DNA of 64,000 nucleotides, from NCBI GenBank assembly GCA_020634455.1, contig JACKBQ010000001.1:2294001-2358000 (forward strand), written 5' to 3'. Both the position numbers and the translations under genes were made by a program. Shown here in pieces: positions 16,995 to 24,372 of this stretch. How positions within the stretch are numbered: the first letter of the stretch is position 1; every line of letters begins with the position of its first letter. This DNA is from Ardenticatenaceae bacterium (GTDB lineage: Bacteria; Chloroflexota; Anaerolineae; Promineifilales; Promineifilaceae). The notes below the pieces were generated by a model. The model was not told where the DNA came from, ran no database searches, and saw nothing but the letters and a program-made list of their open reading frames with translations.

Positions 16995-18017
16995 TTACGG
17001 CAGCCAGGTGCGCCAAACGTCCTCGTTGGCGTCAATCCACGCCTGCGCCGCATCTTCTACCGATTGACCATCAATTTCTACAGCGGCAATCATGCTGATC
17101 TGGTCTTCGGTGCTGTAGTTCATATTGGCCAGCAGCGTGTGGGCATCCGGGGCGGCCTCCGCCAGGCCAGACCAGAAGATTTTGAACAGGTCGTCGCCAG
17201 GGTAGTCGCAGTCCACGCCGCCAGAATCGGCTTTGGCGTAGCAGTCGTCGCTGTAGGCGGGCAGCTCTACGCGGGTCAGGTCGTATTTGGCGTGGATGGA
17301 ATGGGGCGTCCAGAAGTAGAACAGCACCGGTTCCTCACGGCTGTAGGCGGTGTCTAGCTGGGCCAAAATCGCTTCTTCGGACCCGGCAAAGACTACCTCA
17401 AACGGCATTCCCAAATTGGCAATGATGTCGCCATCGTACTGCACAAAGCTGGGGTCGCCGCCCAGGAATTGGCCCGCATCGCCGGTTTCGGCCGTGGCGA
17501 AGAGCGCGGCGGCATCGGGGCTGGTAAACCCTTCCCAAGTGGCCAGTTCAGGATTGCTTTCTAGCAGGTAGCTGGGCATGTACCAGCCAATCCGCCCCAC
17601 CGGGCCGAGCAGCCCGCCATTTTCCACGCTGCCAGCGCCGTCAATGTACTCAGCGACGTTGGCGGCGTGGCCAGAGGGCCACACTTCCAGGCTGGCATGG
17701 GCATCCCCTGCGGCCAGGGCAGGCCATTGGGCGTTCTCATCCAGCGAAATCACTTCCACGGTGTAGCCTAGCTCGTTTTCCAGCAAATTCTTGGCTACGG
17801 CTACGTTCAGCTCGGAGGCTGACCAGGAATTTTCGATCAAAATGAGGGTCATCTTTTCTGTAGATACGGCCGTATCTTCACTGGTATCTTCAGTGGCGGT
17901 ATCTGCAGACGTGTCGCCGTCGGCCGCAGGTTCATCGCCGCCAGAGCCACAGGCCACCAGCAACAGTGCCGCCAACAACAAGAGCAACCAACTTCCTAAC
18001 TTCCAATTGATTTTCAT
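16995..18017 (-). CDS. Glycine betaine/proline-type ABC transporter substrate-binding lipoprotein
   Basis: 340 residues of the OpuAC/ProX family. MKINWK, a leucine-rich core and lipobox LLVACG give a lipoprotein anchored outside the membrane. A Glu/Asp/Thr-rich spacer is followed by the binding fold: LILIENSWSASELN, a VWPSGHAANV segment, PVGRIGWYMPSYLLE and PVLFYFWTPHSIHAKYDL. Start 18017 has AAGGAG upstream; the longer frame to 18089 does not. No permease or ATPase gene is adjacent, so this is an orphan binding protein or its partners lie elsewhere. The ligand class (quaternary amine) is inferred from family. Confidence 0.88.
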   Translation of the reverse strand: MKINWKLGSWLLLLLAALLLVACGSGGDEPAADGDTSADTATEDTSEDTAVSTEKMTLILIENSWSASELNVAVAKNLLENELGYTVEVISLDENAQWPALAAGDAHASLEVWPSGHAANVAEYIDGAGSVENGGLLGPVGRIGWYMPSYLLESNPELATWEGFTSPDAAALFATAETGDAGQFLGGDPSFVQYDGDIIANLGMPFEVVFAGSEEAILAQLDTAYSREEPVLFYFWTPHSIHAKYDLTRVELPAYSDDCYAKADSGGVDCDYPGDDLFKIFWSGLAEAAPDAHTLLANMNYSTEDQISMIAAVEIDGQSVEDAAQAWIDANEDVWRTWLP

Positions 18018-18270
18018 GTTTTTCTCCTTCCTCGCTAAATTTGATAAGCAATTTTGGAGTATAGCAGTCAACAACTGTGTGGGCGACAAAGTGAAAGATG
18101 GGAAACGGCCGTTCTTCCTCTATAATTTCCCTCACTTGGAAAGCAAATTTTCGTTTTATGAGTGTAAGATGAGAGCGTACGGCCGTTTGTCATCCTGACC
18201 CTTCTCTCTGCGACGTCTTTACAGAACGGCAAAAAAGCCAAAATCTAGCAACAAAGACAAGGAGAGTATC

Positions 18271-18726
18271 ATGAGCCAAAGCAAAAGCAGTACCACAAAG
18301 AACGATGGGTTTACCGACGAAGAACGGGCCGCCATGAAGGAACGCGCCAAAGAGCTGAAGGCCGAAAAGCGCACCAAAAAGAACAAGGCCGACGGCGAAA
18401 GCGACTTGCTGGCCAAAGTTGCTGAAATGCCAGAAGCGGATCGCCTCATGGCCACAAGGCTGCATGAAATCATGAAAGCCCATGCGCCCGGCCTCACGCC
18501 CAAAACCTGGTACGGCATGCCCGCCTACGCCAACAGCGACGGCAAGGTCGTCTGCTTCTTCCAAAGCGCGGCAAAGTTCAATGCCCGCTACGCCACGCTG
18601 GGCTTCCAAGACACGGCCAACCTCGACGATGGAGCCATGTGGCCCACTTCCTTCGCCCTCAAGGCGCTAACAGAGACCGAAGAGGCAAAAATCGTTGCAC
18701 TCGTGCAGCAAGCGGTAAAATCGTAG
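18271..18726 (+). CDS. DUF1801 (YdhG-like) family protein
   Basis: 151 residues: a Lys/Glu-rich basic N-terminal tail (about 1-45), then a DUF1801 domain recognisable by LTPKTWYGMPAYANSDGK, VVCFFQSAAKFNARYATLGF and GAMWPTSFALKAL. AAGGAG is present before the ATG. The biochemical function of the family is unsettled. First of four closely spaced genes (DUF1801, YCII, ECF sigma, PPOX). Confidence 0.85.
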   Translation: MSQSKSSTTKNDGFTDEERAAMKERAKELKAEKRTKKNKADGESDLLAKVAEMPEADRLMATRLHEIMKAHAPGLTPKTWYGMPAYANSDGKVVCFFQSAAKFNARYATLGFQDTANLDDGAMWPTSFALKALTETEEAKIVALVQQAVKS

Positions 18727-18756
18727 GTTGGATTGACAATCCGACTCACCTACCAA
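18724..18756. repeat. Short hairpin repeat GGATTGACAATCC
   Basis: GTAGGTTGGATTGACAATCC followed by GACTCACCTAC, a nested palindrome directly before the YCII gene. A close relative lies at 20459-20488 before the PPOX gene. Confidence 0.7.
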
Positions 18757-18766
18757 GGAAGAAATT

Positions 18767-19117
18767 ATGAAATACATGCTGTTGATGTACGCCAGCGAAG
18801 CGGAAGCACCCAATTTTACGCCCGAAGAGCTGCAAGCCATCGGCAAAGAGTGGCAAACGTTGCTAATAGCGGCCAAAGCGGCCGGGGTGCTGCTGGCCAA
18901 CAACGGACTGGCTCCGATTACCACCGCCACCACCGTGCGCATTCGGGAGGGCAAGGCGCTCACCGTAGACGGCCCTTTTGCCGAAACGCATGAGCAGTTG
19001 GGCGGATTTTTAATGCTCAACTGCCAGGACCTGGATGAAGCGATCCAGTGGGCCAAAAAGGTTCCGCATGCGCGGTATGGGTCGGTGGAAATACGGCCGC
19101 TTTGGGACCAGGTTTAG
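18767..19117 (+). CDS. YCII/DGPF-domain protein
   Basis: 116 residues of the YCII-related (DGPF) family: MKYMLLMYASE at the N-terminus, the name-giving VDGPFAETHEQLGGF, and VEIRPLWDQ at the end. The fold is ferredoxin-like. These proteins are commonly encoded next to ECF42-type sigma factors, as here (gap 16 nt). AAGGAAG lies upstream. Its molecular role is not established. Confidence 0.9.
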   Translation: MKYMLLMYASEAEAPNFTPEELQAIGKEWQTLLIAAKAAGVLLANNGLAPITTATTVRIREGKALTVDGPFAETHEQLGGFLMLNCQDLDEAIQWAKKVPHARYGSVEIRPLWDQV

Positions 19118-19133
19118 CGCAACTGCAACAAGG

Positions 19134-20462
19134 ATGACCGTCAAGACGCAGATTGAAGCAACGTTTCGTGAGGAATTCGGCCGTGTCATGGCCACCCTCA
19201 TCAGCCAGTTGGGTGATTTCACCCTGGCGGAAGACGCGCTGCAAGATGCCCTGGTGAATGCGCTGGAACGCTGGCCCAGTGACGGCGTTCCGCGCAACCC
19301 GGGGGCCTGGTTAACGGCCGTTGCCAAACGCCGCGCCATCGACCGCCTGCGCCGGGCCAACACCCAGGAACGCCACACGGCCAATCTTGATTTAGCCGGA
19401 ATATTGGCCACAGCGTTCACAGAGCGTTCAGAAGTGGAGGTTCCTTTCTCAGATTCCTCTTTTTCCTCTGTGGCTGCTTCGGATAGATTCTTACTCACCC
19501 AGGACGAACCCGACATGGACCAAGCTATCCCCGACGAACGGCTCAAGCTGATGTTCACCTGCTGCCACCCCGCCCTGGCGCTGGAAGCACAGGTCGCGCT
19601 GACGCTACACACGCTCGGCGGTTTGTCCACACCAGAGGTGGCCCGCGCCTTTTTGGTGCCCGTGCCCACGATGGCCCAGCGGCTGGCCCGCGCCCGGCGC
19701 AAAATCCGCGATGCGGGCATCCCCTACCGCGTGCCGCCCGCCCACCTGCTGCCGGAGCGGCTAGACGCGCTGTTGGCGGTCATCTACCTCATTTTCAACG
19801 AGGGGTACGTGGCCACCAGCGGTTCCGATGAGGGAAGTTTGACCCGGCGCGAACTGTGCCATGAAGCAATTCGTTTGGGTCGGATTCTGGTAGACTTGCT
19901 GCCGCAAAGCGCCGAGGCGTGGGGCTTGTTGGCGCTGATGCTGCTGCACGATTCCCGGCGCGAAGCGCGGCTGAGTGCGGCTGGCGAGCTGGTTTTGCTA
20001 GAAGATCAGGATCGCAGCCACTGGAACAAGGCCAAAATTAAGGAGGGCACGGCGGCGCTGGACACGGCGCTGACCCTGTTTGCGCCCGGCCCATACCAGG
20101 TTCAGGCGGCCATCAGTGCGCTTCATGCAGCGGCGGAAACGGCCGTATCCACCGATTGGCCCCAAATTGCCGCCCTTTACCAAACGTTGGCCGTCATGAT
20201 TCCCTCGCCCGTGGTGGAAGTCAATCGCGCCGTAGCGGTGGCGATGGCCCAAGGCCCGATGGCCGGATTGTCCCTGCTGCTCCGCATTGAGGGCGTGGCT
20301 GATTTTTATCCCTACCACGCCGCCCGCGCCGATTTGCTGCGGCGCACAAATCAATCTGAGGCTGCTGCCGAGGCGTATGAACAAGCCATCACCCTCTGCG
20401 GCAACAGCGCCGAGCGGGCTTACCTGCAAGGGCAGCTAGACAAATTGCTAAATCGGCCGTAG
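19134..20462 (+). CDS. ECF42-type RNA polymerase sigma factor with long C-terminal extension
   Basis: 442 residues from ATG 19134, where the sigma fold begins (TVKTQIEATFREEFGRV). Region 2 is GDFTLAEDALQDALVNALERW and PGAWLTAVAKRRAIDRLRR. Region 4 is LHTLGGLSTPEVARAFLVPV. Residues from about 205 form the helical TPR-like extension typical of this group (RLDALLAVIYLIFNEGY, AEAWGLLALMLLHDSRR, IEGVADFYPYHAARADLLRR). The neighbouring YCII gene supports the ECF42 assignment. Residues about 89-118 are encoded by an in-frame short repeat (19400-19486) lying between regions 2 and 4, where the linker tolerates insertion. Confidence 0.9.
   Translation: MTVKTQIEATFREEFGRVMATLISQLGDFTLAEDALQDALVNALERWPSDGVPRNPGAWLTAVAKRRAIDRLRRANTQERHTANLDLAGILATAFTERSEVEVPFSDSSFSSVAASDRFLLTQDEPDMDQAIPDERLKLMFTCCHPALALEAQVALTLHTLGGLSTPEVARAFLVPVPTMAQRLARARRKIRDAGIPYRVPPAHLLPERLDALLAVIYLIFNEGYVATSGSDEGSLTRRELCHEAIRLGRILVDLLPQSAEAWGLLALMLLHDSRREARLSAAGELVLLEDQDRSHWNKAKIKEGTAALDTALTLFAPGPYQVQAAISALHAAAETAVSTDWPQIAALYQTLAVMIPSPVVEVNRAVAVAMAQGPMAGLSLLLRIEGVADFYPYHAARADLLRRTNQSEAAAEAYEQAITLCGNSAERAYLQGQLDKLLNRP
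19400..19486. repeat. In-frame copy of the TTGGCCACAGCG...CTCTGTGGC repeat inside the sigma gene
   Basis: The stretch AATATTGGCCACAGCG and the following TTCACAGAG match, in reverse complement, about 25 bases of the intergenic repeat ending near 30635. The far arm CCTCTGTGGCTGCTTCGGAT matches the ends at 41790 and 46769. It is read as about 30 polar residues rich in Ser, Phe and Glu. Confidence 0.85.
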
Positions 20463-20488
20463 GTCGGCTTGACAATCCGACCCACATT
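20459..20488. repeat. Short hairpin repeat GTCGGCTTGACAATCCGAC
   Basis: GTCGG and CCGAC arms around CTTGACAAT, just before the PPOX gene; same layout as 18724-18756. Confidence 0.65.
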
Positions 20489-20502
20489 CAAAAGGAGAAA
20501 AC

Positions 20503-20946
20503 ATGAGTAGCTGGCACGAATTCACCCAACAAGCCCCGGAACTCGCTAAATTTGGCCAGATCCGCTTTGCCAGTGGCGTCGCCTACCTGGGCACCATCCG
20601 CCCAGACGGCGGCCCGCGCGTGCATCCGGTGACGCCAATTATGGGCGAGGAGCTGTTTTTATTTATGGAACCTACCTCACCCAAGGGCAAAGATTTGCAG
20701 CGCGACCCGCGCTACACGCTGCACTGCGCCGTCGAAGATTCGGGCGGCGGTGGCGGGGAGTTTTACGTGCGGGGACAGGCCACGCTGGTGCAAGACCAGG
20801 CAATGCGGGCACAAGCGGTGCAAGCCGCGTCTTACAGCCCGGCAGATCGCTACATTTTGTTTGTGTTGACCGTTGATTTTGCTTTCATGAACGTTTACAG
20901 CAAAGGACAAGCCAATCCGCAACGCTGGGAAATAGGACGCGGATAA
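20503..20946 (+). CDS. Pyridoxamine 5'-phosphate oxidase-like flavin protein
   Basis: 147 residues of the split-barrel PNPOx-like family: SGVAYLGTIRPDGGPRVHPV, ELFLFMEPTSPKGKDLQRDP, YTLHCAVED and EFYVRGQA. The GGGG stretch lies in a loop. FMN or F420 binding is expected; the reaction is unknown. AAAGGAG precedes the ATG. Last gene of the DUF1801/YCII/sigma cluster. Confidence 0.85.
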   Translation: MSSWHEFTQQAPELAKFGQIRFASGVAYLGTIRPDGGPRVHPVTPIMGEELFLFMEPTSPKGKDLQRDPRYTLHCAVEDSGGGGGEFYVRGQATLVQDQAMRAQAVQAASYSPADRYILFVLTVDFAFMNVYSKGQANPQRWEIGRG

Positions 20947-21042
20947 ACGCGGATGAACGCGGATTAAAAAAGTTCAACGTTATTTGCGTCCTCTTGTTTT
21001 TTTGTGATTTCCCGAAAGTAAGACAATTGCAGATGTTCAATT

Positions 21043-21048
21043 TATAAT
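21043..21048 (+). promoter_or_regulatory. -10 box for probable leaderless DUF421 transcript
   Basis: TATAAT, then 6 nt (TCCGCC), then the ATG at 21055. No Shine-Dalgarno fits between, so transcription probably starts at or beside the A of the start codon. Confidence 0.6.
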
Positions 21049-21054
21049 TCCGCC

Positions 21055-21546
21055 ATGAATATTGATTGGCAGGCTATTTTTGTTCCCAGCGCTCCCATTT
21101 TAGAGACCGTTATTCGCGGCACGGTGATGTATCTGGTGCTGTTTGTCATTTTGCGGCTGACGTTTAAGCGCATCGGCAGCGGCTCCATCGGCCTGGGCGA
21201 TGTGTTGATGATTGCTCTGGTGGCGGCCGCGTCGCAAAATGCGATGGCGCGGGAGCACGTTTCGGTGACGGACGGCATCATTTTGGTCGCCACGATTTCT
21301 GGCTGGAGCTATGCGCTGGATTGGCTGGGCACGCGCTGGCCACGGTTCCAGCGGTTTTACAACCCACCCGCGCTGCTTTTGGTGAAAAACGGCCGTTTCC
21401 TCCACAAAAACATGCGCCAGGAACTCATCACCGAAGATGAACTGCTTAGCCACCTGCACCACGCTGGCCTGGAAGACATCCGCCAGGTGCGCGAGGCGTA
21501 CATGGAAGGCGACGGGACGATTACGTTTATTCGCAGGCGGGAGTAG
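21055..21546 (+). CDS. DUF421 (YetF-like) membrane protein
   Basis: 163 residues. Three hydrophobic segments at about 15-35, 45-65 and 70-90 are followed by a cytoplasmic DUF421 domain. Family marks are ETVIRGTVMYLVLFVILRL, GLGDVLMIALVAAASQNAM and the PPALLLVKNGRFLHKNMRQELI stretch, ending with ITEDELLSHLH. Function is not known; relatives affect spore or envelope properties in Bacillus. The gene appears to be leaderless. Confidence 0.88.
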   Translation: MNIDWQAIFVPSAPILETVIRGTVMYLVLFVILRLTFKRIGSGSIGLGDVLMIALVAAASQNAMAREHVSVTDGIILVATISGWSYALDWLGTRWPRFQRFYNPPALLLVKNGRFLHKNMRQELITEDELLSHLHHAGLEDIRQVREAYMEGDGTITFIRRRE

Positions 21547-21696
21547 TTTGTGCAGCCACACGATTAGCGGCGCGGGACTTTTTAGAAAAGCGGGGTCTGA
21601 TGTCTTTTTATTTTTGCTGTCATTGCTATAGAGCTACGGTGCTTCAGCTGCATCTGGAAACCTACAGCGTTTGGTAACAAAGAGGTTTAAATCATT

Positions 21697-22071
21697 ATGA
21701 AAATGTCGCGGATAGAATCAGGGATTCGTACGGTGATGGCGTTTAATGAGGCGTTCAACCGCCATGACGTACCGGCAATGATGCAGTTCATGAGCGATGA
21801 CTGCCGCTTTGAAAACACAACACCAGCCCCCGATGGAACTATTTACGCTGGCAAGGCAGCCAATACCCAGTTTTGGCAGGAATTTTTCCAGGCATCACCC
21901 CAGGCACATATCGAAATTGAGGAGATTTTTGGCCTGGGGTATCGCTGCGTGATGCGCTGGCGCTATGAGTGGGTAGATGTAGCTGGCAACCAGGGCCATG
22001 TTCGCGGTGTGGATATTTTTCACCTGAAAAATAATCGCATCTGTGAAAAGCTTTCCTACGTCAAGGGCTGA
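21697..22071 (+). CDS. SnoaL-like (NTF2-fold) protein
   Basis: 124 residues: VMAFNEAFNRHDVPAMMQFM, SDDCRFENTTPAPDGT, FWQEFFQASPQAHIEIEEIF and RGVDIFHLKNNRICEKLSYV. These are the conserved helices and sheet of the SnoaL-like polyketide-cyclase/NTF2 fold. Members range from isomerases to binding proteins; the substrate is unknown. The next gene on the same strand is a hydrolase. Confidence 0.88.
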   Translation: MKMSRIESGIRTVMAFNEAFNRHDVPAMMQFMSDDCRFENTTPAPDGTIYAGKAANTQFWQEFFQASPQAHIEIEEIFGLGYRCVMRWRYEWVDVAGNQGHVRGVDIFHLKNNRICEKLSYVKG

Positions 22072-22152
22072 TTTTTATCTTATGGTTGGTTTGCGGGAAA
22101 CGGCCGTGTTTTACCCACAACCTTGTCATCACACTAACGAAAGGAAATGAGT

Positions 22153-22857
22153 ATGAGCCAGGATACCGTGAAGCGTCTTTATCTAATGGAGGTTGGGTCC
22201 ATGCCGGAATACGAGATTCCGATTGTTTGCTACCTGGTGCAAACGGTGGACGGCAGGAATATTCTCATTGACAGTGGCCTGCCAGCGATCATCCCGGAAG
22301 AAGAAGCGGAGTTCGAGAACGGGGTAGACGTTATCGAGCAGTTGGCCAACCTGGGCCTAAAACCGGACGATATTGATACAGTCATTTCCACGCATTACGA
22401 TGGCGACCATGCCGGAAGACACGCGGCATTTACGCAGGCGCAGTATGTGGTGCAGCGTGTGCATCATTTGGATGCGGCCAGCAACCCACGTTACGCTTCC
22501 ATTCGGGCCGAATGGGATCAGCCGCTGGAGCGCATTCTGCTGGTGGACGGGGACACGGAACTGCTGCCGGGGCTGGCGCTGATTGAGACAAGCGGGCACG
22601 TGCCGGGACATCAATCGGTGCTGGTGCAGCTGCCCCAAACCGGAGCGGTTTTACTGACCATAGATGCGGTACCCTTCGCCGATGGCTTTACGCGGGGCGC
22701 GCCGGACGACGATAGCAATCCAGACGCCGCAGCCATCCACGCCAGTACGGTTAAACTGATTGAGCTGGTCGAGCGAGAACATATCGGGCTGGTGATTTTT
22801 GGTCATGACCAGGCGCAGTGGGACACGCTTAAAAAAGCGCCCGCGTTTTACGCGTAA
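22153..22857 (+). CDS. Metallo-beta-lactamase-fold hydrolase (AHL-lactonase-like)
   Basis: About 234 residues. ATG 22153 fits the GAAAGGA site (7-nt spacing) better than ATG 22147. Conserved elements are ILIDSGLP, the metal motif STHYDGDHAG, ETSGHVPGHQSVLV and VIFGHDQAQW. It resembles the N-acyl homoserine lactonase branch. The metal motif reads H-x-D-x-D-H rather than the common H-x-H-x-D-H, which may change or reduce metal binding. Lactonase activity is not established. Confidence 0.85.
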   Translation: MSQDTVKRLYLMEVGSMPEYEIPIVCYLVQTVDGRNILIDSGLPAIIPEEEAEFENGVDVIEQLANLGLKPDDIDTVISTHYDGDHAGRHAAFTQAQYVVQRVHHLDAASNPRYASIRAEWDQPLERILLVDGDTELLPGLALIETSGHVPGHQSVLVQLPQTGAVLLTIDAVPFADGFTRGAPDDDSNPDAAAIHASTVKLIELVEREHIGLVIFGHDQAQWDTLKKAPAFYA

Positions 22858-22943
22858 AGCAGCACGATTGTGTTTATTTGTGGGGAGTCAGGTGGGGAAA
22901 CGGCCGTTTTCCACGAGTGTTGCCAGAAAACGGCCGCTGCGGT

Positions 22944-23582
22944 TTATTCCACGCCGTCTGGCGTGATCAGAATCGGGGGATTGTCTGCCCAGACCAGGCT
23001 GTATTCAGCCGCCACGTTGGGAATCGTACACACCTGGACAAACGCCTCTTCCAGCCAACCACCCATGTTGCAGAGGGTAATAAAGCGGTTGTCGGCAATT
23101 TCTAAAAGGAAAGGAAACGCGGCTGCGTCAACGGCCGTTGGATCCAAAAATTCAATTTGCAGATCCGTTTGCTCGTTTTCAAACGTTTCCAGCGACAAAT
23201 CCTCATAATCCGGTACCGTACCGTCGGGGCGGGTCAGTGAAATGACCAAAAAGGCCGCATTGTCGTGCTGCGGCGCACTGTCGCGAACGGTCGTGGTGAT
23301 GTAGGCTGAGGCAACCACAAATTCCCCACTGTTGGCTGAGGTGATAACGGCCGTTTCAGAATCTGGCACAGTGCTGGCGCTATCTTCCACTGCTGTCGTT
23401 GGTTCAGGCGTCGGCGCACTGGTCTCCTCGGGGGCAACGGTCACAACGGCCGTTTGCTCACCCTGGTCATCTGCTGCCGAGAGTGCTTGTTCTGCTTCTT
23501 GCTCTGCTGAAGCTGCACAGGCCGCCAGAATTAAAATCAAACTGCTGAGTGCCATCCATTGAATCCATCGTTGGTGTCTCAT
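22944..23582 (-). CDS. Putative lipoprotein of unknown function
   Basis: 212 residues. MRHQRW, a hydrophobic segment and lipobox ILAACA mark a lipoprotein. A long Glu/Thr/Ala-rich linker (about 25-80) is followed by a compact domain (VVASAYITTTVRD, AAFLVISLTRPDG, FVQVCTIPNVAAEYSLVW) of probable beta-sandwich type. GGAGG lies before the ATG. No family is recognised. Confidence 0.7.
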   Translation of the reverse strand: MRHQRWIQWMALSSLILILAACAASAEQEAEQALSAADDQGEQTAVVTVAPEETSAPTPEPTTAVEDSASTVPDSETAVITSANSGEFVVASAYITTTVRDSAPQHDNAAFLVISLTRPDGTVPDYEDLSLETFENEQTDLQIEFLDPTAVDAAAFPFLLEIADNRFITLCNMGGWLEEAFVQVCTIPNVAAEYSLVWADNPPILITPDGVE

Positions 23583-24372
23583 CAGAAACCTCCATCATAA
23601 ATGTGGCGGCGAAATTGCCCCACAAGCGGCGAAATATAACCCCATCAATGGGTTCAACTTGACGGGTAGACTACGTTTTCTATACGTGGGTGTGAGGTGT
23701 GGAAACGGCCGTTCCCGCCAATTCAATCACGCCAAACAACAAAATCGCCAAAGCTGTGGGGTTGGGTAAAATCGGGGCATGGCTTTGAATGAACCGACGA
23801 TTAGCAGCAATGGCGTTGTCCGCCCCACCTACATTGAAGTGAATCTGACCCGCCTGATGGAAAATTACCCGGCGATTGAACGCGCCGTCGCGCCCGCCAC
23901 GGAGGCTCAAGCAAAAAGAACCTTTTCAGCTTGGCTCTTCTGAGCCAAAGGCTACGACAAAATCATTCTTTTCACCGGGGTGGGTTCATGATGAGATTTT
24001 TGTCAGAACGGAAGTCCAGAAAGTGCTTGACGCTAAATCCATAACGGGTATTGATTACCTTTTTCCTTTGAAAGAGCTATGTTTGCAAATCAGCCCAATA
24101 TTGTTAAAACGTCAGAACGGTTTGGCAAAAGAAAACTACTGCTCATCTCCCGTAAATTTTATCAGTTAATAATCAAACACAAATGGAAAGGTTTAGAAAT
24201 CCACCCATTGTTCTGGTTGATCCTTTGTAACTATTCGAGGCGTGAGCATCCTAAGATGCGAACGGCACACATTAGAATCGGGTAATTTGCCACGCCAAAA
24301 CGCTGGATGTACGGCCGTATCCGCTATAATTGCCTCGTCTTTGGCAGAAAAACGATTCGCTGAGAAAACTTT
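23583..24372. other. 790-bp stretch with gene remnants only
   Basis: No intact gene. It holds an alanine-racemase N-terminal remnant (23779-23943). Further on, one plus-strand frame (about 23970-24100) contains WVHDEIFVRTEVQKVLDAKS and GIDYLFPLKELCLQ, which read like part of a real protein but lack a start and a domain. A half copy of the GCATCCTCAGATGCG repeat lies at about 24237-24262, and TATAAT at about 24325 is upstream of the VanW gene. Confidence 0.55.
23779..23943 (+). pseudogene. Alanine racemase N-terminal remnant
   Basis: 54 codons from ATG: MALNEPTISSNGVV followed by RPTYIEVNLTRLMENYPAIE, the conserved start of PLP-dependent alanine racemase. The frame then leaves the family and stops after about 13 unrelated residues, before the catalytic Lys. 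A TAAAAT box 6 nt upstream is like the leaderless starts seen elsewhere. The break lies next to a GGCTCA...TGAGCC inverted repeat. Probably a deletion or insertion remnant. Confidence 0.65.
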
